A DNA stretch of 40,182 nucleotides from Nodosilinea sp. P-1105 (GCF_012911975.1 NZ_SMDQ01000055.1:1-40182); one strand, 5' to 3'; shown: positions 1 through 8,325, numbered from the stretch's first letter. Translations and numbers: made by a program. Notes: generated by a model from the letters alone, not told the origin.

Positions 1-23
1 CCCCCCATCCCCCCATCCCCCCC
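1..23. repeat. C-rich octamer array at window edge
   Basis: Two copies of CCCCCCAT followed by a C7 run. The array lies directly after the stop codon of the rhomboid gene (read on the minus strand) and probably continues beyond the window. It belongs to the same class as the octamer arrays near 8460 and 36300. Confidence 0.7.
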
Positions 24-677
24 TCAAAACCCCGAATTATTCCGCCACCATTCCAGCATCAGCTCTAAATCGCGGGCCACCAGGACGCCGCCTAAAAAGC
101 CGACACTGTGGCCCACCCATGACTTACCTCGCTGCAGGGGTAACAGGCCCCACAGAACGCCGCCATAGACGACCCCCACCAACACTGACACCGCCAGGGT
201 GGGCAGGCTGCGTTGGAAGTATCCCCGCAACAGCAGGTAACCCAGGTAGCCAAAGGCGACGCCACTGGCCCCCAGGTGCTTGGTATGGGGACGGCCCAGC
301 AGCCAAATTCCAATGCCGCTAAACAACCAGCAAAACCCGGTCACCCAGCCCCATACCTCTAGACCTTGAAACAAAATCAGGGTGCCGAGAATGGCCAGGG
401 GGCCAGTATTGGTGATTAGATGCCCGAAGTCGCCGTGCAGTAGGGGCGCCAGGACGATGCCGGGCAGTCCTTGCAGCCGCCGGGGCTGAATGCTGAGGTG
501 ATTCAACACTCGCCGAAATAAGAGCAGGTCAACCAGAGCCAGTGCCCACATGAGACCTAGCAGGTAAAGCAGTAGGGTCATACCCTGGGCAAAGTCGGCG
601 GGCAGCTCAGGCAGCCAGGCGGGGGCGGCCGGGGCTGGTCTGGTCTCTAGCATCAGCCAAAGGCAGGGCAGGCTCAT
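24..677 (-). CDS. Rhomboid family intramembrane serine protease
   Basis: A predicted membrane protease of 217 residues that would cleave transmembrane substrates inside the bilayer. With the start used here, the rhomboid hallmarks are H81-G-D-F-G-H86 with N90, the nucleophile in G136-A-S138-G, and the catalytic H190 in a GHSVGFLGG context. Roughly six hydrophobic segments surround these motifs. The ATG at 677 overlaps the TGA of the upstream NAD(P)HX repair gene as ATGA, which suggests translational coupling. The frame stays open upstream to 788, but those 37 residues are Pro/Gly/Arg-rich and overlap the previous gene, so I rejected that start. Substrate unknown; family call is firm. Confidence 0.88.
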   Translation of the reverse strand: MSLPCLWLMLETRPAPAAPAWLPELPADFAQGMTLLLYLLGLMWALALVDLLLFRRVLNHLSIQPRRLQGLPGIVLAPLLHGDFGHLITNTGPLAILGTLILFQGLEVWGWVTGFCWLFSGIGIWLLGRPHTKHLGASGVAFGYLGYLLLRGYFQRSLPTLAVSVLVGVVYGGVLWGLLPLQRGKSWVGHSVGFLGGVLVARDLELMLEWWRNNSGF

Positions 678-2251
678 GGGGCTAGCTCCTGGGCCAGGGC
701 GGGGGCCAGATGGTGGGCCAGTTGGGTGGGGTCTACCCCCAGTTGGGTGCGCTCTGCGGCAGCCAGGGTGCCGGCTCGGGCATGCCACCAGGTACCGGCC
801 AGAGCTGCATTCAGCACCGCCTCGGTGCCAGGTTTTGGGGCCATGGCTTGGTGCTGGGCCAGTAGCCCCCCGGTCAGGCCCGTAAGCACGTCACCACTGC
901 CACCTCGGGCCAGGGCAGGGGTACTGGGGGGACCATACCAGAGCTGGCCATCGGGGGCCGCGATCGCGGTACAGGCCCCCTTTAGCAACACCACCGCTTG
1001 ACTTTGGGCGGCAGCGGCCTGGGCGGCGGCTCCAGCATCGGCGGTGTCCCCAAGGATGGTGGGAAACAGGCGCTTAAATTCCCCCCTGTGGGGGGTGAGC
1101 AGGGTGGGGCCAGGGCGACTGGCCAAGGTGTTGATAGGATTACGATCCGCTAGCAGATTCAGGCCATCGGCATCCAGCAGCAGGGGGCTGGGGCTGGCGA
1201 GGGCCGCCTCGAGGGGGGCACTGGCGGCTTTGGAAAGACCAGGCCCCAATGCGATCGCATCGTAGCGATTCAGATCTAGATCGGCGGGCAGAGAGGCGAT
1301 CGCCCCGGTTGGAGACTCGGGGCAGCCCACCACCAATGCTTCGGGCAGCTGGGCCACCACCATCAGCCGCAGGGACTCGGGCACCGCCAGGGTAACCATA
1401 CCGACGCCGCTGGCTCTAGCCCCCAACCCCGCCAACAGAGCAGCTCCTGCGTATTGGCGCGATCCAGCCACCAGCAGCAGGTGTCCGACGCGATACTTGT
1501 GAGCATCGGGGCGGCGGGGGAGGGGCAGCCGGTCCAGCGCAATGGCAGCGGTGAGCCGTTGTACCCAGGGCTTTGGCCCTAACCCAGCCGCGATCGCATC
1601 CTCTGTGATGCCAAAATCAATTAAATGGGCCTGGCCCAGGTACCGCAGGGCGGCATCCTGGCAAAAGGCTCGCTTCCATAACCCCAGACAGAGGGTATGG
1701 GTTGCTCGCAGGGCGCTACCCAGCATCGCCCCCGTGTCCGTGTCCAACCCGGAGGGCAAGTCAATACTGACCACTGGGGTCGGGTCAGCATTGACGGCCT
1801 CGACCAGATGGGCTAAATCCCCAGTCAGGGGCCGTTCCAGGCCAAAGCCAAACAGCCCGTCAATCAGCAGGTCACAATCCCCCAAAGCCGCCAGGGTCTG
1901 TCCTACCGGAATTGCCAAATGCTGGGCAAACCGCAAATGGTCGGTGGTCAAAGGCTTATGACGGCTGAAGGGACTACATATCCGAACTTGGTAGCCGCGA
2001 AAACACAGTTCCCGGGCGACGACCAGGGCGTCGCCGCCGTTGTGTCCTGGCCCCACCAATACCCCCACCCGAGGGTAGGTAGCAGGGGGATAGGCCACTC
2101 TGATCCAGCCCGCAATCAAACCCGCCACTTTTTCCATCAAAGCAGCAACGGGCATGCCAGATTCAAACACCTGACCCTCGATGGCCTGCATTTCGGCGGC
2201 GGTCACCACCACCGCAGGGGGATTGGCTCGTGGCCAGGGAGAAGAGGCCAT
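674..2251 (-). CDS. nnr: Bifunctional NAD(P)H-hydrate epimerase / ADP-dependent NAD(P)H-hydrate dehydratase
   Basis: Repairs hydrated NAD(P)H. The N-terminal YjeF_N domain (about residues 15-225) epimerises R- to S-NAD(P)HX and carries GPGHNGGDA at 67-75. The C-terminal ribokinase-like domain (about 240-520) dehydrates S-NAD(P)HX using ADP and carries GGSGDVLTG at 450-458. At 525 residues this is the full two-domain length. It is the middle gene of a tight minus-strand group: the SPOR-like gene ends 22 bp upstream and the rhomboid start overlaps its stop. This is metabolite-damage housekeeping, and the link to its neighbours looks like co-transcription rather than shared pathway. Confidence 0.95.
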   Translation of the reverse strand: MASSPWPRANPPAVVVTAAEMQAIEGQVFESGMPVAALMEKVAGLIAGWIRVAYPPATYPRVGVLVGPGHNGGDALVVARELCFRGYQVRICSPFSRHKPLTTDHLRFAQHLAIPVGQTLAALGDCDLLIDGLFGFGLERPLTGDLAHLVEAVNADPTPVVSIDLPSGLDTDTGAMLGSALRATHTLCLGLWKRAFCQDAALRYLGQAHLIDFGITEDAIAAGLGPKPWVQRLTAAIALDRLPLPRRPDAHKYRVGHLLLVAGSRQYAGAALLAGLGARASGVGMVTLAVPESLRLMVVAQLPEALVVGCPESPTGAIASLPADLDLNRYDAIALGPGLSKAASAPLEAALASPSPLLLDADGLNLLADRNPINTLASRPGPTLLTPHRGEFKRLFPTILGDTADAGAAAQAAAAQSQAVVLLKGACTAIAAPDGQLWYGPPSTPALARGGSGDVLTGLTGGLLAQHQAMAPKPGTEAVLNAALAGTWWHARAGTLAAAERTQLGVDPTQLAHHLAPALAQELAP

Positions 2252-2273
2252 AGACGCTTAACTAGCGGCTGAA

Positions 2274-3206
2274 CTAGCGATCGAAGTGGACGCGGGAATT
2301 GGGAATACCCGCCTGGCGGTAAAAGTCATTCCAACGGTTGGCTAAGCCGCGATCGCTAAACGGCCCTACCGCCACATGGGGTCCCCGAGGGGAGGTCCGC
2401 TGCTGGACCCGATCCGCCGGTGTTCCTAGCTGCACCACCTGATTGCTGAGGGTCGATAAATGATTGGTATCCGTTGGAATGATCACATAGTAGGGGGCAT
2501 GAACCACGGCCCCAGCCACCTGGGGCGGGGTACCACTGGGGGGGGGCACAAGGGTCGTGGTGTTGTTGCCATGGGCTGGTGGGGTGGTCGGGGGCACCAA
2601 TTGCTGACCAAATTCCACATTCCCCGCTGTCGGCGGAGCCTGAGCGGTACTGGTGACTGGCGGTAGTGCAGGTACCTGGGGCAACGACGAGGTGGTGCCT
2701 TCGGCCACTGGCGGCATTGCCGCTGTGGGTAGGGGGGGCAGCTCGCCATTGGCAGCATAGACGTTGGACGGTAGCCCTGGCCCCTGGGCAAAGGATGGGG
2801 TAGCGGCGGCCACCTGAGCCATTTCGGCATTCAATCCCAAAGCATTTAGCTCTGCTAGGCGCTGTTGAGCATTGCTGGATTGGTTAAAGCGCCCAGCCTG
2901 GATCACGGATCGCCCCTGAAACGTGCTCACGAAGGCCGTTGGCTCCACCATCCGTACCTGGTCCAGCATGGCCGCACTGTTACCGTTGACCACCACAATA
3001 TATTGCTGCCCGCCGGGGGGCTGTTGCCCAGCACCCGGTACCGGTACCGCCCCAGCCGGGAGTGGGGGAACGGCATCAAAGTTTTGAGCGATCGCCTGAC
3101 TACTGACCAACAGCCCAGTGGTCAGAGCGATCCCAGTCATCCCCAGGACGGTCCTCAGGACATTGCAACTGCCGATTGATCGACTTAATTGATAGTGTTT
3201 TTCCAT
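2274..3206 (-). CDS. Exported SPOR-like repeat protein
   Basis: A 310-residue protein not recognised as a named gene. It has a basic N-terminus, a hydrophobic segment and an AIA cleavage site near residue 40, so it is probably secreted to the periplasm. Two similar modules lie at about 68-130 and 239-310; each has a YIVVV/YYVII strand, a helix, and a GRF-N/GPFSDRG strand like SPOR domains, which bind denuded peptidoglycan. The Pro/Thr-rich linker between them (about 135-235) looks disordered. Of two adjacent ATGs I chose the second (3206), because an AGGAGG site sits 4 nt upstream of it but only 1 nt before the first. The SPOR assignment is inferred from pattern. Confidence 0.75.
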   Translation of the reverse strand: MEKHYQLSRSIGSCNVLRTVLGMTGIALTTGLLVSSQAIAQNFDAVPPLPAGAVPVPGAGQQPPGGQQYIVVVNGNSAAMLDQVRMVEPTAFVSTFQGRSVIQAGRFNQSSNAQQRLAELNALGLNAEMAQVAAATPSFAQGPGLPSNVYAANGELPPLPTAAMPPVAEGTTSSLPQVPALPPVTSTAQAPPTAGNVEFGQQLVPPTTPPAHGNNTTTLVPPPSGTPPQVAGAVVHAPYYVIIPTDTNHLSTLSNQVVQLGTPADRVQQRTSPRGPHVAVGPFSDRGLANRWNDFYRQAGIPNSRVHFDR

Positions 3207-3612
3207 CATGCCTCCTGCCCAATATCTCACCAAACGCCCCCGTCAGTTGCAGGGAAACTAAGCGTGAACCCTGCCGACTGAGCATGGGTGCAAGACAACA
3301 TAAAACCCATCCTGGCTACAATGCCCAGGCTTGCTCATCTATTCCGCTGATGTCATGTGGATGTTAGCGCAAAAATCGCAAACCGCAGCGTTCTCCCCGA
3401 AGTTTTTCGCTGGGCTGGGTACTAGTACAGAAGGGCGGAGGGCGGCAGGAAGAGCTATGGGTACACAGGAGCTTTCCGCCTTAACACTTAGGCTACTGTG
3501 ATTTTGATCACAATGGTCAGCAGCCTTAATCACGCTGGCTACAGGGGTTGGGTCACCCGTAGTCTATGTGTCAATTCTTACCATGAGCATAACGCGTAAG
3601 GACGCTACGTTC
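3207..3612. other. Intergenic region upstream of the SPOR-like gene
   Basis: No convincing coding frame on either strand. The one clear element is the CRP-type palindrome at 3497-3512, annotated separately. The region lies between a minus-strand gene starting at 3206 and plus-strand reading frames from 3613, so it should contain divergent promoters. I cannot place -10/-35 boxes with confidence. Confidence 0.5.
3497..3512. promoter_or_regulatory. Perfect CRP-type palindrome
   Basis: TGTGATTTTGATCACA fits the TGTGA-N6-TCACA consensus exactly, the target of cAMP-CRP in enterobacteria and of SYCRP1 in cyanobacteria. It lies about 290 bp upstream of the SPOR-like gene (minus) and 100 bp upstream of the small ORF at 3613 (plus), so either direction could be regulated. 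Binding is inferred from the motif alone. Confidence 0.5.
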
Positions 3613-3717
3613 ATGGCTACTCCCTGTCAAAAACCCCTGAAAACAAATCCATTCGTCAGCCAGCGGGACCCTGAAACCGGAGAGTGGCGCGTGGTAAAGC
3701 CCAGTCCCAGGCGCTAG
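3613..3717 (+). CDS. Possible 34-residue ORF, perhaps the 5' part of a frameshifted small gene
   Basis: Reads MATPCQKPLKTNPFVSQRD followed by PETGEWRVV and a basic end. The composition looks coding (a DPETGEW turn between strands) although the ORF is short. An AAGGA lies 10 nt upstream of the ATG, and an in-frame ATG at 3583 would add ten residues. After the TAG, another plus frame stays open from before the stop to about 3858. That frame reads like a Pro-rich continuation (ELWPPPEAPVPPEARQGY), so an older gene of about 80 residues may have been split by a frameshift near 3700. I do not recognise the family; treat as tentative. Confidence 0.3.
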   Translation: MATPCQKPLKTNPFVSQRDPETGEWRVVKPSPRR

Positions 3718-3914
3718 AGTCAGCCCCTGGGATCGAGTTATGGCCTCCCCCCGAAGCCCCGGTGCCGCCAGAAGCAAGGCAGGGGTATCGACGGCGCTTA
3801 TCGCCTGCGGCCAACAGCGATCATCCTGCCCCGGCGCCCCAGGTGATGGTGCGCGAGTAGGCTGATGGCCATCCAGTATGGCAGACTATGTGCCATGCCT
3901 ATCCTTACGGTTCC

Positions 3915-4862
3915 ATGCGTCAGCTTTATCCCCCCATCGAGCCCTATCGCACTGAATATCTATCGGTCTCGGAGCGCCATCAGCTTTACCTGGAGGAGGT
4001 TGGCAATCCCCAGGGAAAGCCAGTGGTTTTTCTCCATGGGGGACCGGGGGGCGGCATTAACCCGGTATATCGCCAGTTTTTTGACCCCCAAGCCTGGCGG
4101 GTGATTTTATTTGACCAGCGGGGCTGTGGCCGCAGTCGGCCTCACGCTGAGTTGCAGGACAATACCACCTGGGCGTTGGTGAATGATATTGAAGCCATTC
4201 GAATACATCTAGGCATCGATCGCTGGATCGTCTTTGGCGGCAGTTGGGGCAGCACCCTGGCCCTGGCCTACGCCCAAACCTACCCCGATCGCTGTGCTGG
4301 CCTGATTTTGCGCGGTATTTTCACCCTGCGACAGCGGGAAATTCGCTGGTTTTATCAAGAGGGGGCCAGCTACCTCTACCCCGATGCCTGGGAACACTAC
4401 TTGGCCCCCATTCCGCTGGATGAACGTGACGATTTGATTGCCGCCTATTACCGCCGCCTGACCAGTGAGGATGCCGCCATTCGACTCGCCGCCGCCCAGG
4501 CTTGGTCAGTCTGGGAAGCTAGCACCAGCAAACTGATTCAAGACCCAGACCTGATGGCTTATTTTGGCGAAGATGAGTTTGCTGTGGCCTTTGCGCGGAT
4601 CGAATGCCACTACTTTATCAATGGCGGCTTCTTCGAACAGGATGACCAACTACTACGCCAGGTGGACCGCATCCGCCATATCCCTGGGGTGATTGTGCAG
4701 GGGCGTTACGATGTCGTCTGCCCCGCCACCACCGCCTGGGAACTCCACCGAGCCTGGCCTGAGGCTAAGTTTGTGATGGTGCAAAACGCAGGCCACTCTG
4801 CCATGGAACCGGGCATCACCAGTGCCCTGCTCGACGCCACAGAAGCATTTAACAGTCTTTAA
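3915..4862 (+). CDS. pip: Prolyl aminopeptidase (proline iminopeptidase)
   Basis: Alpha/beta-hydrolase-fold peptidase of family S33 that releases N-terminal proline from peptides, usually cytosolic. From the ATG at 3915 the 315 residues begin with LYPPIEPY, as is typical for the family. They carry HGGPGGG (41-47, oxyanion region), DQRGCGRS (67-74), the nucleophile elbow GGS110WGS, and probable triad partners D266 and H294 (AGHS). An in-frame ATG at 3888 would add nine residues without similarity to the family, so I set it aside. The gene converges on the DUF1622 gene and their stop codons share the palindrome TTAA. Confidence 0.93.
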   Translation: MRQLYPPIEPYRTEYLSVSERHQLYLEEVGNPQGKPVVFLHGGPGGGINPVYRQFFDPQAWRVILFDQRGCGRSRPHAELQDNTTWALVNDIEAIRIHLGIDRWIVFGGSWGSTLALAYAQTYPDRCAGLILRGIFTLRQREIRWFYQEGASYLYPDAWEHYLAPIPLDERDDLIAAYYRRLTSEDAAIRLAAAQAWSVWEASTSKLIQDPDLMAYFGEDEFAVAFARIECHYFINGGFFEQDDQLLRQVDRIRHIPGVIVQGRYDVVCPATTAWELHRAWPEAKFVMVQNAGHSAMEPGITSALLDATEAFNSL

Positions 4863-5272
4863 AGAGCCGAGTCTGGGGAGGCAGCTACCTGCTGCGCATG
4901 GTTTAGGGTATTGCGTTCGGCGCTAATTTCCCGGGCCAAGAAGAAGTTCAAAAATGTCCGAATTACTGCCAGCAACGCCAGTTTGCCCAACGCCTCCAAA
5001 GAGGGGGCAACGCTGGTATTGACGATATCGGCCCCCAGCTGAAATTCCAAGGCCATGGACAGCCAGACCCCAAAGTTCAGTCGAATTCTGGCCAGGGATA
5101 GCTCTGGATCCCAGAAAGATTTCAACCCCTGCCGCGATCGCTTCCAGCGCTGCCGAACCGCCAACTGCAGGGTAGTCACCAGTCCAGTCAGAATACACAG
5201 GACGGCAATGCCCTCCAGCACAATGCGTAGAGAGTCTGCCAGATAAATAATCAGGTCTTCTAATGCGTGCAT
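4859..5272 (-). CDS. DUF1622 family membrane protein
   Basis: A 137-residue protein of the DUF1622 type, function unknown. It has three hydrophobic segments at about 18-38, 67-85 and 97-113. A basic loop after the first ends in SFWDPELSLARIRLNFG, a pattern shared by the family. The ATG at 5272 is preferred over an open frame reaching 5302, since the extra residues lack similarity and the shorter start gives the normal family length. It is divergent from arsR, with about 105 bp between starts. Family call from pattern, no role inferred. Confidence 0.75.
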   Translation of the reverse strand: MHALEDLIIYLADSLRIVLEGIAVLCILTGLVTTLQLAVRQRWKRSRQGLKSFWDPELSLARIRLNFGVWLSMALEFQLGADIVNTSVAPSLEALGKLALLAVIRTFLNFFLAREISAERNTLNHAQQVAASPDSAL

Positions 5273-5328
5273 CGCCGACCCTAACCTTAGCCAACAATCC
5301 AAGTTTACGGCCTACGGCAAACTATTGC

Positions 5329-5348
5329 GTCAAGTCTCACCCTTGACA
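5329..5348 (+). promoter_or_regulatory. Inverted repeat overlapping a TTGACA box upstream of arsR
   Basis: GTCAAG (5329-5334) and CTTGAC (5342-5347) form a 6-bp inverted repeat with a 7-nt spacer, overlapping a perfect TTGACA (5343-5348). An ArsR-type repressor commonly binds such dyads at its own promoter. The only -10-like sequences lie so near the ATG (5378) that the transcript would be nearly leaderless, so the promoter geometry is uncertain. Confidence 0.35.
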
Positions 5349-5377
5349 AGACCAGGCGATTCGGTGATTCTATAAAC

Positions 5378-5764
5378 ATGGAAATACAGGTCTCATCCTC
5401 AGCCCCAACGCCCAAAACCGTTGAGGCTATTGCCGCCACTTTCGCCGCCCTAGGGCAACCTTCGCGGCTCAGGATCGTCCGATTGCTGTTGGCCGCTTAT
5501 CCTGACGGGCTACCCGCAGGGGAAATTCAGCAGGAGTTGGGCATTGCCCCCGCCACCCTGTCTCACCACCTGGACAAATTGCGCCAGGTGGGAGTCGTAG
5601 AGTCGACCAAAGATCGGCAGTGGATTCGGTATAGCGTGCGATCAGATACCCTAGGGCAGCTGATGGCATTCCTCTATGAGGAGTGCTGTACCCGCAATTC
5701 AGTGCTGGTGCTGGAGGACGGCGAGCTCCGCCCTGCCTGTTGTGACGACCCTGGCGGGGTCTAG
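5378..5764 (+). CDS. arsR: ArsR-family arsenical-responsive repressor
   Basis: A 128-residue winged-helix repressor expected to leave DNA when arsenicals bind. The HTH core spans about 17-95, with ALGQPSRLRIVRLL leading into the recognition region TLSHHLDKLRQ (60-70). Vicinal cysteines C103-C104 and a second pair C121-C122 lie in the C-terminal tail. The classic ELCVC metal site on the DNA-binding helix is absent. C-terminal cysteine placement resembles the AfArsR and SpArsR types, and SpArsR is reported to favour trivalent methylarsenicals. It is followed after 76 bp by arsI, which acts on the same compounds, so the pair is coherent. The sensing specificity is inferred. Confidence 0.88.
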   Translation: MEIQVSSSAPTPKTVEAIAATFAALGQPSRLRIVRLLLAAYPDGLPAGEIQQELGIAPATLSHHLDKLRQVGVVESTKDRQWIRYSVRSDTLGQLMAFLYEECCTRNSVLVLEDGELRPACCDDPGGV

Positions 5765-5840
5765 CGGCTACCCGGCCCCAAACCAAGCAATGGTTCATAT
5801 TCTAAATTTCGATGATTCTAGAAAAATAAAAGGAAAATCC

Positions 5841-6275
5841 ATGACTAAGTTCAAAACCCACATTGCCCTTCAGGTAGCTGACCTACCGCGCTCTGTCGCT
5901 TTTTACCAGGTGTTGTTTGATCTAGCCCCTGTCAAGTACAAGCCCGACTACGCCAAGTTTGACCTGGATAACCCCGGTCTTAACCTCACCCTCAATGCCA
6001 GCAACACGGTGGTTGACCGAGGCACCTTATCTCACCTGGGGATTCAGGTGGATAGTCAGGCGGCCGTAAAATCGGCGATCGCGCGGTTTAAGGCCCAGGG
6101 ACTCGCCACCTTTGAAGAGCACAACACCGACTGCTGCTACGCCATACAAGATAAGGTTTGGGTCACTGACCCCGACGGCACCCGCTGGGAAATTTTTGTG
6201 GTCACCGTAGCCGACACCACCCCCGAGCAGAACATCCTCCCTGAAACCACCACCCCGTCCCCTTGCTGCGCCTAG
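5841..6275 (+). CDS. arsI: ArsI/CadI-type C-As lyase (organoarsenical demethylase)
   Basis: A vicinal-oxygen-chelate dioxygenase that splits the carbon-arsenic bond of trivalent organoarsenicals, releasing As(III). The 144-residue protein shows probable Fe(II) ligands H7, H65 and E117, and the substrate-binding pair C98-C99 inside NTDCCY, matching known ArsI spacing. A third CC pair ends the protein (142-143), as in many members. The ATG at 5841 follows an AAAGGAAAA ribosome-binding site. The frame is open upstream into arsR, but that part is out of frame with arsR and is not used. No arsenite pump or arsenate reductase lies nearby, so the As(III) released must be handled elsewhere. Confidence 0.9.
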   Translation: MTKFKTHIALQVADLPRSVAFYQVLFDLAPVKYKPDYAKFDLDNPGLNLTLNASNTVVDRGTLSHLGIQVDSQAAVKSAIARFKAQGLATFEEHNTDCCYAIQDKVWVTDPDGTRWEIFVVTVADTTPEQNILPETTTPSPCCA

Positions 6276-6342
6276 GGGATCTGCCAGTTAATGGCATAAC
6301 CGGTGGACAGTTTTGTTCTTCCTTCGGAAGACATTGTATGAA

Positions 6343-6396
6343 CGACTTCGCTCACCCTTCAATGAACGAGGGCTGAGCGAAGTCGCATGTCTTTTT
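6343..6396 (+). terminator. Stem-loop with T-run after arsI
   Basis: CGACTTCGCTCA (6343-6354) pairs perfectly with TGAGCGAAGTCG (6374-6385), and CCC/GGG extends the stem past a one-base bulge. A T5 run follows at 6392-6396, 6 nt after the stem, so it could end the arsR-arsI transcript. The arm sequence also resembles an intergenic repeat common in cyanobacteria, so it may be a repeat serving as a terminator. Confidence 0.5.
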
Positions 6397-6401
6397 CCTT
6401 C

Positions 6402-6427
6402 TGCTACGCACGGGCTACGCCCTACGT
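6402..6427 (-). repeat. 26-bp dispersed repeat, copy 1
   Basis: The reverse complement of this segment is identical over 26 bp to 29899-29924, where it reads GTAGGGCGTAGCCCGTGCG within a longer match. Both copies lie just outside gene ends, next to a small hairpin of the type CTTC-CTTCG-GAAG (6318-6330 here, 29944-29956 there). Confidence 0.85.
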
Positions 6428-6438
6428 TCTTCCTCCTT

Positions 6439-8325
6439 CTAGTCCACTGTCAGTTCATAGATATTCCACAGAGCCCCTCCTAGGGCAGTGTATTTAACCC
6501 CGTCCACCCGGTTGCGCACGGCGGTCAATGACAGGTTGTTGATCAGGTAAATGAAGGGCAGATACTCCTGGGTCAATTGCTGGGTTTCTTTGTACAACTC
6601 AAACCGTCGCTCTTCATCCACCTCCTGGGCCGCCTGAATGTAGAGGTCAGCAATCCGGGTTTCCCAATCGGCTGCCTGCCAACCCTCCAGGGGGTCAGAC
6701 CCGGGGGCGGCCTGCTGGTTAAAGGCATGGAGGGCCCCATCCAGCAGCCAAACATTGGCCCCGCCATTGGGTTCGACACCACCGGTTAAGCCCAGCACCA
6801 GGGCTTCCCACTCCAGGCTATCGGTGAGCCGATCCACCAGGGCATTAAAGGCCAGGGGCTGAAAGTCGACCTGAATGCCGATTTTTTCCAGGTCATTGCG
6901 AATTTGTGCCCCAATTGACTCCCGAATTTTGTTGCCAGAGTTGGTGATCAGGGTAAACCGCACCCGGTTGCCGGCGTCATCCACCAGTTGACCGGCTGCG
7001 TTGTACTCAAACCCATCAGCAAGGAGCAGTTCCCTGGCTTTTTCCGGGTCGTAGTCGTAGGTGCGAACGCCCATCTCGGGGGGGGCATAGTAGGGACTGG
7101 GCACAGAAATCGGCGAGGTTTGGGGTTCACCCAGGCCCTGGAAAATGTTGTTCACCATGGTGTCGCGATCGATCCCATAGGAGACGGCCTGGCGAAAGGC
7201 GACGGAGTTAAACCAACGCGATCGCACCGGATCCACCAGCGGTCTACCATTTCGGCTGGCCTGGTTCAGATTAAAGGCAAAGAAATTGGTGCCCAGGCTA
7301 GGCCCTCCCTCAAAGATCGAAAAGTCGCCTCGATCTTCCTCCCGCTTTAGTAGTGAGAAAAAGTCGGGCTGGACTGCCACCAGATCGAGTCCCCCAGAGC
7401 GAAACTGCAAAAAGGCGTTGTCAGTGGAGCCAATCACCTGCCAAACCACCTGCTCCACATAGGGCTGGGGATTGCCCTGGTCATCTTGGCGCCAATAGTA
7501 GGGGTTGCGCTCAAAAATCACCCGTTCCCCCGGCACATAGCGCGCTAAGCGATACGGCCCATTGCCAATGATTTGGGTGGGTGGGGTATCCGTCCCCCAG
7601 GTGGACAAAAATAGTGGATTCCCCTGGGCATCGGTGGTTTCTACCGCCGATCGCAGAATGTGTTCCGGAATAATATCCAGGGCAGTGTTGCGCAGCATCG
7701 GGGCAAACGGTTCCGGCAGGGAAAATTGCACCCGGCGATCGTCGAGCTGGGTGACCGAGGGCAGCAGCCCTTGAGTGCCAATCCGGAAGCCATCTCGACT
7801 GTTGGTCGGGATATCCGGGTTAAACAGCACATCGTAGGTAAACACCACATCGGCAGCGGTCAGGGGCTCCCCATCGGACCAGCGCAACCCTTCTCGCAGG
7901 GTAAACACCAGGGTTTGGCCATCCTCTGACATCTCCCAGCTTTCGGCCAGGGCAGGTACGGTGTCGCCAGTAATGGCATCGGTGGTGGTCAGCCCCTCAA
8001 AGGTGAAGGAAAAGATATTGGGGGACTCTTGGCTCAAAATTGGGTTAAAGGTCTTGGGGTCGCTGAGCACGCTGGATACCAGGCGGGGCACGTCGGCCTC
8101 AGCCCGAGCGAACTGGTCCAGGTTACAGCCCGTGGTCGGCAGGATGACCATGACCGCCATCAGCACCGCTAGCCATGACCAGCGCCACCGATCACCCCGT
8201 TGGGGCCAATGCCTCACTCGTTGCAGCCAGCCTGGTCGGGTGTGTTTCTGTGCCATAGCCTTGATCCGTTGCCTTTCTCCAGCTTTCTCCAATAGTAGCG
8301 ATTTAAGGGAAGCACTGATGCTCAT
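6439..8325 (-). CDS. ABC-type peptide/dipeptide-binding lipoprotein (SBP family 5)
   Basis: Periplasmic solute receptor of the DppA/OppA class, 628 residues. The N-terminus is basic (about 1-47), followed by a hydrophobic segment and lipobox PTTGC with acylated C67, then the SBP_bac_5 fold (about 90-600) with ALAESWEMSEDG and the LRWSDGEPLTAADVVFTY signature. The leader before the hydrophobic segment is unusually long, and an ATG at 8256 would cut 23 residues from it; neither start has a strong ribosome site. No permease or ATPase genes are adjacent, so its transporter partners are elsewhere. Likely imports oligopeptides, but nickel, opine or other ligands are possible for this family. Confidence 0.9.
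   Translation of the reverse strand: MSISASLKSLLLEKAGERQRIKAMAQKHTRPGWLQRVRHWPQRGDRWRWSWLAVLMAVMVILPTTGCNLDQFARAEADVPRLVSSVLSDPKTFNPILSQESPNIFSFTFEGLTTTDAITGDTVPALAESWEMSEDGQTLVFTLREGLRWSDGEPLTAADVVFTYDVLFNPDIPTNSRDGFRIGTQGLLPSVTQLDDRRVQFSLPEPFAPMLRNTALDIIPEHILRSAVETTDAQGNPLFLSTWGTDTPPTQIIGNGPYRLARYVPGERVIFERNPYYWRQDDQGNPQPYVEQVVWQVIGSTDNAFLQFRSGGLDLVAVQPDFFSLLKREEDRGDFSIFEGGPSLGTNFFAFNLNQASRNGRPLVDPVRSRWFNSVAFRQAVSYGIDRDTMVNNIFQGLGEPQTSPISVPSPYYAPPEMGVRTYDYDPEKARELLLADGFEYNAAGQLVDDAGNRVRFTLITNSGNKIRESIGAQIRNDLEKIGIQVDFQPLAFNALVDRLTDSLEWEALVLGLTGGVEPNGGANVWLLDGALHAFNQQAAPGSDPLEGWQAADWETRIADLYIQAAQEVDEERRFELYKETQQLTQEYLPFIYLINNLSLTAVRNRVDGVKYTALGGALWNIYELTVD

Noticed and set aside
3571..3777. 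Minus-strand frame of 68 codons in the gap before pip
   Set aside because: No family-like features, and it lies opposite the more convincing plus-strand small ORF.
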